Shown here piece after piece: positions 32,126 through 40,595 of a stretch of 64,000 nt of DNA. The stretch comes from Sphingomonas sp. 8AM. GTDB taxonomy: Bacteria > Pseudomonadota > Alphaproteobacteria > Sphingomonadales > Sphingomonadaceae. The DNA lies in NCBI RefSeq assembly GCF_902506455.1, contig NZ_LR733844.1, positions 1,977,260-2,041,259 on the forward strand, read 5' to 3'. Position 1 is the first letter of the stretch. Each line of letters begins with the position of its first letter. The notes under the pieces were generated by a model. The model saw only the letters and a program-made list of their open reading frames with translations, was not told the origin of the DNA and made no database searches. The translations under genes and the position numbers were made by a program.

Positions 32126-33394
32126 TCACGCCTGCGCCGTCGCGCACGCCTCGCGCACCACGCCCGCGAACACGACCCACAACGCCACGCTGATCAATGC
32201 GAAGCTGCCCAGCACATAGAAAGCAATGTGATAGCCGAGTTCCTGCGCCAGCCACCCGCCGATCGCCGGGCTCAGCGACGCGCCGACGCCCTGCACCGTC
32301 ATCACCGCGCCCTGCCCGACATTGACCCGCCCGGTGCCGTTCAACAGGCACGCGACCAGCCCCGGCACCGCGACGCTCTGCAACCCCGCGCCGATCCCGT
32401 CGAGCGCCTGCACCGGCCACACGCCCCAATGTTCGATAAACGTCCCCGCCAGCGCGCCGCGCAGCGGCAGCGCCGCGAACGAGATCAGCAGCACCAGCCA
32501 GTATCCGCGCCCCGCCGACATCCGCGTCGCGATCAGCGAAGCGACGATCATCACCGCTTGCGCCACCACCACGGTCTCGGCGGTGAAGATCGCAGCATTG
32601 CCCTTCCCCGCGCCGACCACCGCCAGCCCGTACAGCGGCAGCATCGCACCGTTGCCGAGATGGAAACACGCCAGCGCGGCGGCGAGTACCAGCATCGGCT
32701 TGTTGCGGAGCAGCGCACGAAAACCTTCGGCCTGCCCGCCCTCCGCGTCCTCGTCATCGCCTTTTTCCAGCCCGCGCGCCGCACGATGGTCGATCGCTTT
32801 CTCCGGGATCATCAGCACGCTGGTGATCGCCAGCACCCCGAACACCGCGGCGAGATAGAAGATCGCCGGCATCCCGAACCGCCAGCCGAGATAGCCGGAC
32901 AGCCCCGCGCCGATCATGTTGCCGGCATGGTTCCACGCCTGATTGCGCCCGTTCTGCGCGTTGAAGCCTCGCTGGCGGACGATCCCCAGCGTCATGCCCG
33001 TCACCGCCGGGCCGATCGCCGCACCGGCGATCGCGGTTGCGACCTGGCTGACCGTCACCACCCAGCCGGCCTGCGAGAACAGGATCAGGAACGACGCCAG
33101 CACCGTGCAGATGCCGGTGACGATCACCACCAGCCGCTTCTTCTCGGTATGGTCGATGAACGCGCCGGCCGGAACGGTCATCAACATGCCCGCAACCCCG
33201 CCGGCGGTCATCACCGACCCGATCGGCCCCGCGGTCCAGCCGCGCTGCTGAAGGAACACGCCCAGAAACGGGCCGATCCCTGCCTGCATGTCCGCCATGA
33301 AGAAGTTGAGCGCCTCCAGCGGGCGCGTCGCGCGCTCCCGCTCGTCGTCACGCGACGGTGAAGCTCCACTAGGCGTGTCCGCCACCGTCGCCAT
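32126..33394 (-). CDS. MFS transporter
   Basis: A 422-residue major facilitator with about twelve membrane segments in two halves and a charged central loop (LEKGDDEDAEGGQAEG). The loop between segments 2 and 3 has GAFIDHTEKKRL, the usual basic MFS motif. FFMADMQAGIGPFLGVFL forms the first segment. It starts at ATG 33394 behind GGAGGAG. The start is preceded by a long repeat-filled gap. The substrate is unknown; efflux of a small molecule is a reasonable guess. Confidence 0.88.
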   Translation of the reverse strand: MATVADTPSGASPSRDDERERATRPLEALNFFMADMQAGIGPFLGVFLQQRGWTAGPIGSVMTAGGVAGMLMTVPAGAFIDHTEKKRLVVIVTGICTVLASFLILFSQAGWVVTVSQVATAIAGAAIGPAVTGMTLGIVRQRGFNAQNGRNQAWNHAGNMIGAGLSGYLGWRFGMPAIFYLAAVFGVLAITSVLMIPEKAIDHRAARGLEKGDDEDAEGGQAEGFRALLRNKPMLVLAAALACFHLGNGAMLPLYGLAVVGAGKGNAAIFTAETVVVAQAVMIVASLIATRMSAGRGYWLVLLISFAALPLRGALAGTFIEHWGVWPVQALDGIGAGLQSVAVPGLVACLLNGTGRVNVGQGAVMTVQGVGASLSPAIGGWLAQELGYHIAFYVLGSFALISVALWVVFAGVVREACATAQA

Positions 33395-33573
33395 GGTCCG
33401 CGCTCCTCCATCGTTCGCGCGCCCAACCCGGCAACAGTTCGAAATATCCCGGTGAAACCTGATTTATATTGCTGACCGGCATTCAGAAGCCGGCTCGTCA
33501 CCCCGGCGAGGGCGGGGTCTAGTGGAGGACGCTGATGAAGCGTGCTCCGCGCTTCGTACCAATCGCCCGTCAC

Positions 33574-33794
33574 CCCGGACCCTTCGGCAGGCTCAGGACA
33601 GGCTTGATCGAGGCCGGCTTCTTACCGCCGCCGCAGGAAGATACGACACCCTTCCGCCGTCATTGCGAGCGCAGCGAAGCAATCCAGTGCCGGACCACGA
33701 CGCCCTGGATTGCTTCGCTACGCTCGCAATGACAAAAAAAGCCGGACCCGGATCAAGCCTGTCCTGAGCCTGCCCCGAAGGGTCCGGGATGACC
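33574..33794. repeat. Nested composite of two inverted-repeat families
   Basis: The outer arms are GACCCTTCGGCAGGCTCAGG (extending to CAGGCTTGATC, 33609) and its complement starting at 33751. Inside lies a complete GTCATTGCGAGCG hairpin (33659-33733). The composite occupies half of the 434-bp gap between the MFS and deaminase genes. No gene was seen in the rest of the gap. Confidence 0.75.
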
Positions 33795-33828
33795 ACATCG
33801 GCCAAGCGGCGGGGTACGTTATCCCGCT

Positions 33829-34320
33829 CTACAGGTTCGCCTGCTCCTCCTCCGGCAGCTCGGCGTCGGGCGGATAGTAGAGCGACGCACATTCCTCGCG
33901 CAGGCACCCGCCCTCGATCACGATGTCATCGCGATAGGCGTCCGCGATGAACGACAGCGTATCGATGTGCCTGTCCTCGAAATACATCTCGTGAACGTCA
34001 TCGCGCCCGGCGCCATAGACGACGCGCCCGACCTTCGACCAGATCGACGCCATCGTGCACATCCCGCACGGTTGCAGCGTCGAATAGAGCGTCGCGTCGC
34101 GCAGCTCCAGTTCGCCCTCCGCCTCGCAGCCGCGCCGGATCGCCATCATCTCGGCATGTGCGGTGGCATCGGGCAGTTCGTGGGTCTGGTTGCGCTCGGC
34201 GGCGATCACCCGCCCGCCGCGCACGATCACCGCTCCCAGCGGCGAGGTGGAAGGGTCGCTTCCCTTGGACCGCGCGACCTTGATCGCCTCGCGCATCCAG
34301 CGTTCGTCATCCTGTGTCAT
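33829..34320 (-). CDS. Nucleoside/base deaminase (CMP/dCMP deaminase superfamily)
   Basis: A 163-residue zinc deaminase. The zinc and proton-shuttle residues are in ATAHAEMMAI (HAE) and STLQPCGMCTMASIW (PCxxC). It begins MTQDDERWMREAI at 34320; earlier in-frame codons are not conserved-looking. Size and DRHIDTLSFIADAY resemble guanine/cytosine-type deaminases more than TadA. It is divergent from the patatin gene with 100 bp between. A salvage or detoxifying role is likely; the base is not certain. Confidence 0.88.
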   Translation of the reverse strand: MTQDDERWMREAIKVARSKGSDPSTSPLGAVIVRGGRVIAAERNQTHELPDATAHAEMMAIRRGCEAEGELELRDATLYSTLQPCGMCTMASIWSKVGRVVYGAGRDDVHEMYFEDRHIDTLSFIADAYRDDIVIEGGCLREECASLYYPPDAELPEEEQANL

Positions 34321-34420
34321 CGCCGCTGAACGCCGCATCATGCGATCGGGTGCCGTCGTCCGCACCCTTTCGCGGCGCGCAACGGTTGAAGGCACGGGCA
34401 CCAATCGCACGGGATATTCT

Positions 34421-35410
34421 ATGGCCACCGCTCCCACCTGTGACATCGCGCTGGTGCTGAGCGGCGGCAACGCGCTGGGCGCGTATCAGGCCGGCGCATA
34501 TCAGGCGCTCGACGACGCCGGGATCGTCCCCGACCGGATCGTTGGCACCTCGATTGGCGCGATCAACGGTGCACTGATCGCCGGCAACGCACCCGCCGAC
34601 CGCCTGCCGCGGCTCGCCGATTTCTGGCGACCCGCGCCCGCTGCCGCCGCCGACTGGCTGGCGATCCCGGATGACTGGCGACGAACGGGCGAGGTGCTCG
34701 GCACAATGCTCCGCGGCCGCGCGGGCATGTTCTCGCCGCCCGGCGCGACGCTGCCCGGCGGGCGCCCTGCGCTTTACGATACCGCGCCGCTGATGCGCAC
34801 GCTCGCGCAGTCGATCGATTTCGACCGGCTCAACACCGGCGCGATCCGCTACACGGCCACCGCGGTCGATCTCGACACCGGCTGCGACGCGACCTTCGAC
34901 ACCGCCGCGCTGCGCGTCACCCCCGCGCATATCTGCGCCAGCGGCTCGCTCCCGCCCGGCTTCCCGCCGGTCACCATCGATGGCGTCCGCTATGTCGACG
35001 GCGGCCTGTCGGCGAACCTGCCGCTCGACCCGTTGCTCTCGGACCCCGGCGACCGCCCCCTATGGTGCATCGCCATCGACCTGCTCCCGCTCGCCGCGCA
35101 CAACCCCGCGACACTTGGGGCGATGGCCGAACGCGCCCAGGACCTCACCTTCGCGATCCAGTCCCGCCGCAGCATCACGCGGTGGCGGGAACGCTACGCC
35201 ACCGATCCCGCGTTCGCGGAGCGCGCGGTGACGCTCAGCCCGCTAACCTACGCCGACCAGCAGCCGGAAGTGGCGGGCAAGGCGATGGACTTCTCCCCCG
35301 CCTCGGTGCGCCGCCGCTGGGACGCCGGCCATCGCGACGCCAGCGCGCTCGTCGCCCGCTGGGGGCAAGGCGCGCTCCCGATCGGCGAACGCGGCCTGCA
35401 TCTCGGCTAA
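34421..35410 (+). CDS. Patatin-like phospholipase
   Basis: A 329-residue patatin-family lipid hydrolase. The oxyanion loop is LVLSGGNALGAYQAG, the nucleophile is Ser44 in the GxSxG motif VGTSIGAING, and the catalytic dyad aspartate is Asp193 in RYVDGGLSANLPL. No signal peptide is present, so it is probably cytoplasmic or membrane-peripheral. It starts at ATG 34421. The C-terminal 100 residues contain the DUF3734-like region (QDLTFAIQSRRSI) seen in bacterial patatins. It stands alone. Confidence 0.9.
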   Translation: MATAPTCDIALVLSGGNALGAYQAGAYQALDDAGIVPDRIVGTSIGAINGALIAGNAPADRLPRLADFWRPAPAAAADWLAIPDDWRRTGEVLGTMLRGRAGMFSPPGATLPGGRPALYDTAPLMRTLAQSIDFDRLNTGAIRYTATAVDLDTGCDATFDTAALRVTPAHICASGSLPPGFPPVTIDGVRYVDGGLSANLPLDPLLSDPGDRPLWCIAIDLLPLAAHNPATLGAMAERAQDLTFAIQSRRSITRWRERYATDPAFAERAVTLSPLTYADQQPEVAGKAMDFSPASVRRRWDAGHRDASALVARWGQGALPIGERGLHLG

Positions 35411-35454
35411 CGACGATCGACGCCACTGACCCAAGTTCCCCCAGCAGCAGTCTC

Positions 35455-35529
35455 GTCATTGCGAGCGTAGCGAAGCAATCCAGAGCCGGACCAGGACGCG
35501 CTGGATTGCTTCGCTACGCTCGCAATGAC
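35455..35529. repeat. REP-like inverted repeat (GTCATTGCGAGCG family)
   Basis: GTCATTGCGAGCGTAGCGAA and its complement flank AGAGCCGGACCAGGACGCGC, giving a long hairpin. It lies between the convergent patatin and molybdenum-enzyme genes. Confidence 0.85.
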
Positions 35530-35552
35530 GAAGCGGCGGATCAACGAACCAC

Positions 35553-37895
35553 CTACAACAACTTGTCCAACGTAATCGGCAGCTCCCGCACCCTTTTGCC
35601 CGTCGCATGCCACACCGCATTGGCGACCGCCGCCGCGACGCCGGTGATCCCGATCTCGCCGATCCCGTGCGCGCCCATCGGCGTGTGCGGATCGGGGATG
35701 TCGGTCCACAGCACGTCGATCTCCGGCACGTCCATATGCACGGGCAGATGATATTCGGCGAGGCTCGGGTTCATGATCCGCCCGTTGCGCTCGTCGAACT
35801 GCGTCTCCTCCATCAACGCCATCCCCAGCCCCATGATCATCCCGCCACGGAACTGGCTGGCGGCGGTGCGCGGATTGAGGATGCGACCGCAATCAAACGA
35901 CCCCAGCAAGCGGCTGACACGCAGCTCGCCGGTCACCGCATTGACGCGCACCTCGCAGAAGATCGCGCTGTGCGAATGCATCGACCAGTGCATCAGCTCC
36001 AGCGGCATCGATCCCGCCTTGGTCACCGATACCGCGCCGCGCTGCGCGCGCGACAGGATCGACGCATAGCTCTCGCGCCGCGCCGGATCGGTGCGGCTCG
36101 CCAGCCCGCCGTCGACGCTGCCGACCTCGTCCGCCGACAGCCCCGCCAGCGGCGAGTCGTTGCCCGCCAGCTTCAGCAAGTCGGCGACCAGCGCATTATG
36201 CGCCGCGATCACCGCCGCGCCGATCGCCGCGGTCTGTTGCGACCCGCCCGCCATGATCGCGCCCGGGATCGAGGAGTCGCCGTACCCGACCTCGACCTGC
36301 TCGATCGGCAGCGCCAGCCGCTCCGCCGCGACGATCGCGGTGGTGGTGGAGGTGCCCATCCCCATCTCCGCCGCCGCGACCTCGACGTGCGCGCGTACCG
36401 CATCGCCGTCGCGCGTCAGCGTGATCCGCGCCTCCGCGCCCGGCATCCGGTAATAGGGATAGGTGCCCGTCGCGCAGCCGGTGCCGATCAGCCACTCGCC
36501 CTCGCGCCGCACGCCGGCACGCGGATCGCGCCCGGCCCAGCCGAACCGCTCCGCCCCCTGCCGCCATGCGGTAACGATATGCCGCGAAGAAAACGGCAAC
36601 CCGCTCAGCGGGTCCTTCTCCGGCTCGTTGATGATCCGCAACTCGACCGGATCGATCCCCAGCTCGGCGGCCAGTTCGTCGACCGCCACCTCCAGCGCGA
36701 AGGTGCCGACCGCCTCGCCCGGCGCGCGCATGAAGGTGTTGGCGAGCATGTTCATCCGCGCCACCTCGACCTTCAGCGCGAAGCTGCGCGCGGCATAGGT
36801 GCAGCGCGTGCCCAGGATGAACGGCTCGGGCATGTTGTTGTGCGGGGTCATCACCGACATGCCGGTGTGGACGATCGCGTCGAACGTCCCGTCCGCTTGC
36901 GCGCCGATCGCGACGCGCTGCTCGGTCAGCGTCCGCCCGCCGACCGTGCGGTACACGCCCTCGCGCGACAGCGTGATCCGCACCGGGCGTCCTGCGAGCT
37001 TGGCGGCGGCGGCACCGATCACCTGATGGTCCCACAGCCCCTTGCTGCCGAACCCGCCGCCGACATAGGGCGAGGTCAGCCGCACCTTGTCCGCCGCCAG
37101 CCCGAACACCGCGCCGATCGACTCGGCCTGTTGCGACACCATCTGGCTGGCGTCGTGGATCACCAGCCCGCCGTCGACCCACGCGATCGTCGCGGCGTGC
37201 GGCTCGATCGGATTGTGGTTGTGGCGCGGCGTGCGATAGACCCGATCGACCTTGACCGGCGCCTTCGCCAGCAGCGCGTCGGCATCGCCGACATCGTTGC
37301 GCAGCGGCTGGCCGAAGAACATCGCCTGCTCGGTCCCGTTCACCACCGCTTCCGCGACCGTGGTGGTCGACGCCTCGGCCTCATAGCGGACGTCCAGCAG
37401 CGCGGCGGCGTGATCGGCCTGCTCCTGCGTCTCGCCAAGCACGCACGCGACCGGCTGCCCGTTCCAGTGGATGCGATCGTCCTGCAAGACCGGCAGGTTG
37501 TGCGGCCCGACCGCGTTCGGTGCCGAGCCGAACACCGGCATGTCCTTCATCCGCGGCGCATTCAGGTGCGTCATCACCAGCACCACGCCCGGCGCATTCT
37601 CCGCCGCCGCGCTGTCGATCGCCGCAATCCGCCCGCGCGCGATCGGCGCATAGACCAAAGCGGCATAGGTCATGTGCTCGAAGCGATATTCCGCCGCGAA
37701 CGCCGCCGCGCCCGTCACCTTCAGCGCCCCGTCCCGCCGCGACACCGGCGTCCCGATCAGTCCGTGCTTGCGCGCGATCAGCGGGTCCGGCACCCCGCCC
37801 GGTATCCAGCTGTCGGGCGCGAGCGGCACCAGCTTCTGCATCGCGCTCATCATCAGTCCCTGTGCGGCCTGCTTGGCGTCGTTGACGATGCTCAT
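35553..37895 (-). CDS. paoC: Molybdopterin-binding subunit of aldehyde oxidoreductase (PaoC-like)
   Basis: A 780-residue large subunit of the xanthine oxidase family. It starts at ATG 37895 (MSIVNDAKQAAQG), ATGA-overlapping the FAD subunit. Moco-binding signs are GGGFGSKGLWD and AAEMGMGTSTTTAI; the likely catalytic glutamate is Glu747 in GAHGIGEIG near the C-terminus. DAVAADD-type domains typical of dehydrogenases are replaced by PaoC/YagR-like sequence. It oxidises an aldehyde to the acid by hydroxylation. With the two small subunits it forms the heterotrimer. The physiological substrate is unknown, perhaps an aldose-derived or aromatic aldehyde from the hydrolase locus. Confidence 0.88.
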   Translation of the reverse strand: MSIVNDAKQAAQGLMMSAMQKLVPLAPDSWIPGGVPDPLIARKHGLIGTPVSRRDGALKVTGAAAFAAEYRFEHMTYAALVYAPIARGRIAAIDSAAAENAPGVVLVMTHLNAPRMKDMPVFGSAPNAVGPHNLPVLQDDRIHWNGQPVACVLGETQEQADHAAALLDVRYEAEASTTTVAEAVVNGTEQAMFFGQPLRNDVGDADALLAKAPVKVDRVYRTPRHNHNPIEPHAATIAWVDGGLVIHDASQMVSQQAESIGAVFGLAADKVRLTSPYVGGGFGSKGLWDHQVIGAAAAKLAGRPVRITLSREGVYRTVGGRTLTEQRVAIGAQADGTFDAIVHTGMSVMTPHNNMPEPFILGTRCTYAARSFALKVEVARMNMLANTFMRAPGEAVGTFALEVAVDELAAELGIDPVELRIINEPEKDPLSGLPFSSRHIVTAWRQGAERFGWAGRDPRAGVRREGEWLIGTGCATGTYPYYRMPGAEARITLTRDGDAVRAHVEVAAAEMGMGTSTTTAIVAAERLALPIEQVEVGYGDSSIPGAIMAGGSQQTAAIGAAVIAAHNALVADLLKLAGNDSPLAGLSADEVGSVDGGLASRTDPARRESYASILSRAQRGAVSVTKAGSMPLELMHWSMHSHSAIFCEVRVNAVTGELRVSRLLGSFDCGRILNPRTAASQFRGGMIMGLGMALMEETQFDERNGRIMNPSLAEYHLPVHMDVPEIDVLWTDIPDPHTPMGAHGIGEIGITGVAAAVANAVWHATGKRVRELPITLDKLL

Positions 37896-38881
37896 GCCGT
37901 TTCTCCCGTCTTCAGCGCGTTCAGCACCGCGACCAGCGTTCGCGTCGCCAGCGCCGGCTTGAACGCATTGTCGCGCAACACCTGCGCCGCCGCGAACTCC
38001 CGCGCCGCCGCCGCACCGATCGCCTCGTCGGTCAGCGCCGCACCGCGCAGCGCGTCCTCGATCCGCGTCGCGCGCCACGGCTTGTGCGCCACCCCGCCGA
38101 ACGCGACGCGGATATCCGCGACCCGGTCTCCCTCGATCTCCAGCGCCGCGGCCACCGAGATCAGCGCAAAGGCGTAGCTCGCGCGATCCCGCACCTTGCG
38201 ATACGTCGACCGCCCCGCGACCGGCAGCGCCGGCAGCTCGACCGCGGTAATCAGCTCGCCCGGCTCCAGCACGGTATCGAGATCGGGCCGCTCGCCCGGC
38301 AAGCGGTGGAACTCCCCGAACGCCACTGTCCGCGCCGTGCCCTCCCGCTCGACATGCACCACCGCATCCAGCGCCGCGAGCGCCACGCACATATCGGACG
38401 GATGCGTCGCAACGCACGCCTCGCTCGCGCCCAGCACCGCATGGATGCGTGTAAAGCCGCCGCGCGCATCACACCCGCTGCCCGGTTCGCGCTTGTTACA
38501 GCGCGACCCGTCGGTGTCATAGAAATAGGTGCACCGCGTCCGCTGCATCAGATTGCCGCCGACCGTCGCCATGTTGCGGATCTGCGCCGACGCCCCCGCA
38601 AGGATCGCGCGCGACAACACCGGATAGCGCTCGCGCACCACCGGATGCGCCGCCAGCGTGGTGTTGCGCACCCCCGCCCCGATCAGCAGCCCGCCCTCGC
38701 CAGTCTCGGTGATCGCATCCGACAGCGCCGAGACATCGACCAGCCGCTCCGGCCGCGCCACCGTCTCGCGGAGCAGGTCGACCAGATTGGTCCCGCCGCC
38801 CAGATAAGCAGCGCCCGGCGCCGCCCCCATCCGCACCGCCTCGGCGACATCGCCCGCGCGGTCATAGCTGAACGGCGTCAT
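37892..38881 (-). CDS. paoB: FAD-binding subunit with extra [4Fe-4S] site (PaoB-like)
   Basis: A 329-residue FAD subunit. The flavin loop is AYLGGGTNLVDL, and IRNMATVGGNLMQRTRC continues it. Unlike CoxM/XdhB proteins it has an inserted cysteine region, RTRCTYFYDTDGSRCNK then GSGCDA and EACVATH (Cys117, 128, 137 and 156). This matches the extra [4Fe-4S] cluster known in E. coli PaoB. It overlaps both neighbours by 4 nt (ATGA). It passes electrons between the 2Fe-2S subunit and an acceptor. Confidence 0.88.
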   Translation of the reverse strand: MTPFSYDRAGDVAEAVRMGAAPGAAYLGGGTNLVDLLRETVARPERLVDVSALSDAITETGEGGLLIGAGVRNTTLAAHPVVRERYPVLSRAILAGASAQIRNMATVGGNLMQRTRCTYFYDTDGSRCNKREPGSGCDARGGFTRIHAVLGASEACVATHPSDMCVALAALDAVVHVEREGTARTVAFGEFHRLPGERPDLDTVLEPGELITAVELPALPVAGRSTYRKVRDRASYAFALISVAAALEIEGDRVADIRVAFGGVAHKPWRATRIEDALRGAALTDEAIGAAAAREFAAAQVLRDNAFKPALATRTLVAVLNALKTGETA

Positions 38882-39384
38882 GCGCCCGCCTCCATCATGG
38901 CCGTCTCCAGAATCGCGTCGATGATCCCGTTATGCGCGCCGCAGCGGCACAGATTGCCGCTCATCCGCTCCTGCACTTCCTCGCGCGTCAGCGTCACCGC
39001 GCCGCCAAGGTCCGCGCTGACATGGCTCGGCACCCCGCGCTTCGCCTCCTCGGCCATCCCGATCGCCGAGCAGATCTGCCCCGGCGTGCAATAACCGCAC
39101 TGGAACCCGTCATGTTCGATGAACGCGGCCTGCAACGGATGCAGCGCGTCGCCCTCCGCCAGCCCCTCGATCGTCGTCACGTCGCGCCCGTCATATTGCA
39201 CCGCCAGCGCGAGGCACGACAGGATGCGCTCGCCGTCGACCAGCACCGTGCACGCGCCGCACGCGCCCTGGTTGCAGCCCTTCTTGGTACCGGTCAGGTG
39301 CAACGTCTCGCGGAGGTGATCCAGCAGCGACACGCGCGGATCGCCGGGCGGTGCCACCGCCAGGCCATTGACGACGATCGACAT
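38878..39384 (-). CDS. paoA: [2Fe-2S] subunit of aldehyde oxidoreductase (PaoA-like, no Tat signal)
   Basis: The product has 168 residues and begins MSIVVNGLAVAPPG at ATG 39384, after GGAGAG. The plant-ferredoxin cluster is KKGCNQGACGACTV plus LSC, and the second cluster is QCGYCTPGQ with NLCRCGAH. E. coli PaoA carries a long twin-arginine signal; here none is present, so this complex should be cytoplasmic. It is the first gene of the three-gene unit, 78 bp after the lactonase gene on the same strand. Confidence 0.9.
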   Translation of the reverse strand: MSIVVNGLAVAPPGDPRVSLLDHLRETLHLTGTKKGCNQGACGACTVLVDGERILSCLALAVQYDGRDVTTIEGLAEGDALHPLQAAFIEHDGFQCGYCTPGQICSAIGMAEEAKRGVPSHVSADLGGAVTLTREEVQERMSGNLCRCGAHNGIIDAILETAMMEAGA

Positions 39385-39462
39385 CCCACTCTCCATCTTC
39401 AGACAGAAACACAGGATAACAATCATTTCGCGTGGCGGAAGCCCCGCGCGCGAAGATCGTCG

Positions 39463-40560
39463 TCAGATACCGATGAACACCGCCGACGGGATCCGCACCA
39501 CCTGCGTCGGGCGCGCCACCACGCCGTCGCGCCCGACCGGCAGCCGCGCGACATCGCCCGAGCGCTGGTTGGCGACCAGCAACTCGCCCGATTCCTCCAG
39601 CAACCGGAAATAGCGCGGCCAATGCCCGCCGCTGGCGACATGCCCGATCAGCCGCAGGTCGCCCCGACCATCGATCGCGAAGGTCGCGATACTGTCGTGC
39701 CCGCGGTTCGAGACGTACAGCCGCGTCCCCGCCGCGTTCATCGCGATATGCCCGGCATAGGTCTCGCCACGGTAGCCGGCCGGCGCCGTCGGAACCACCT
39801 TGCGCGCCACGAAGCGCCCATCCGGCAGCGCGCGCAGCACCGTGACCGTGTTCGCCAGCTCGGCGACCAGATAGGCGACCGGCAGGCGCGGATGCCGCGC
39901 CAGATGCCGCGGCCCCGATCCCGGCACCGCGCGATAGGCGATGTCAGTACTCGTGACGCCCGACGGCCCGAGCCGGTGCGCGAAGATCGCATCCGCGCCC
40001 AGATCGACCGAATGCAGCGTCCGCCCGTCGCGCGTGAAGCCGACCCAATGCGCGTGCGGCCCGGCCTGCCGTTCCTTGTTGGGACCGCTGCCCTTGTGCT
40101 GGAGCGCGAGCACCGGCCCCTTCGGCAGCCCGGTCGCACGGTCGAGCGTCCACAAGGCGACGCTCCCGCTCGAATAATTGGCCGCCGCCAGCATCCCGCC
40201 ATCCGGCGACAGCGCGGCATGGCACGGGTCCGCGCCCAACGTCGGCGATACCGCCACCCGGCGGAAACCACGATCGTAGACGCCGAGCCCGCCCTTCCAC
40301 TGCTCATCGAGCACGTAGCGCAGCCCGCGCGCGCCGCCGACCGCAAACGAGGCGTTGCGAATGCCCGGCACCGCCGCGCCGCTCCCCCACGCATCACCAA
40401 CCTTGCGCAGCGGCATCACGCCCGCCCCGCCCTCGGCGACATAGGTGCCGACCCATAACGCCGGCGCCGCGACCGCCGCCCGCACCGGCAACGCGCCCAG
40501 CGCCAGCAGACCACCGACGCAGGCGCGCCGCGTCATCATCAGGGTTCGATCATCGTTCAT
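39463..40560 (-). CDS. Exported lactonase of the 6-phosphogluconolactonase (PGL) beta-propeller family
   Basis: The product has about 365 residues from ATG 40560 (MNDDRTLMMTRRACVGG); a start at 40539 (MTRRACVGG) would give a cleaner signal. The N-terminus has twin arginines and a hydrophobic stretch ending PVRAAVA, an export signal that may use the Tat route. The rest is a seven-bladed propeller with repeated HAALSPDGGMLAAANYSSG, AHWVGFTRDGRTLHSVDLG and RLYVSNRGHDSIATF segments. It hydrolyses a sugar lactone, probably in the periplasm. It lies 35 bp after the GH2 gene in the same direction. Confidence 0.82.
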   Translation of the reverse strand: MNDDRTLMMTRRACVGGLLALGALPVRAAVAAPALWVGTYVAEGGAGVMPLRKVGDAWGSGAAVPGIRNASFAVGGARGLRYVLDEQWKGGLGVYDRGFRRVAVSPTLGADPCHAALSPDGGMLAAANYSSGSVALWTLDRATGLPKGPVLALQHKGSGPNKERQAGPHAHWVGFTRDGRTLHSVDLGADAIFAHRLGPSGVTSTDIAYRAVPGSGPRHLARHPRLPVAYLVAELANTVTVLRALPDGRFVARKVVPTAPAGYRGETYAGHIAMNAAGTRLYVSNRGHDSIATFAIDGRGDLRLIGHVASGGHWPRYFRLLEESGELLVANQRSGDVARLPVGRDGVVARPTQVVRIPSAVFIGI

Positions 40561-40595
40561 GACCGCAGCCAACGCTTTTTGTCCCGCGTCGTCAA

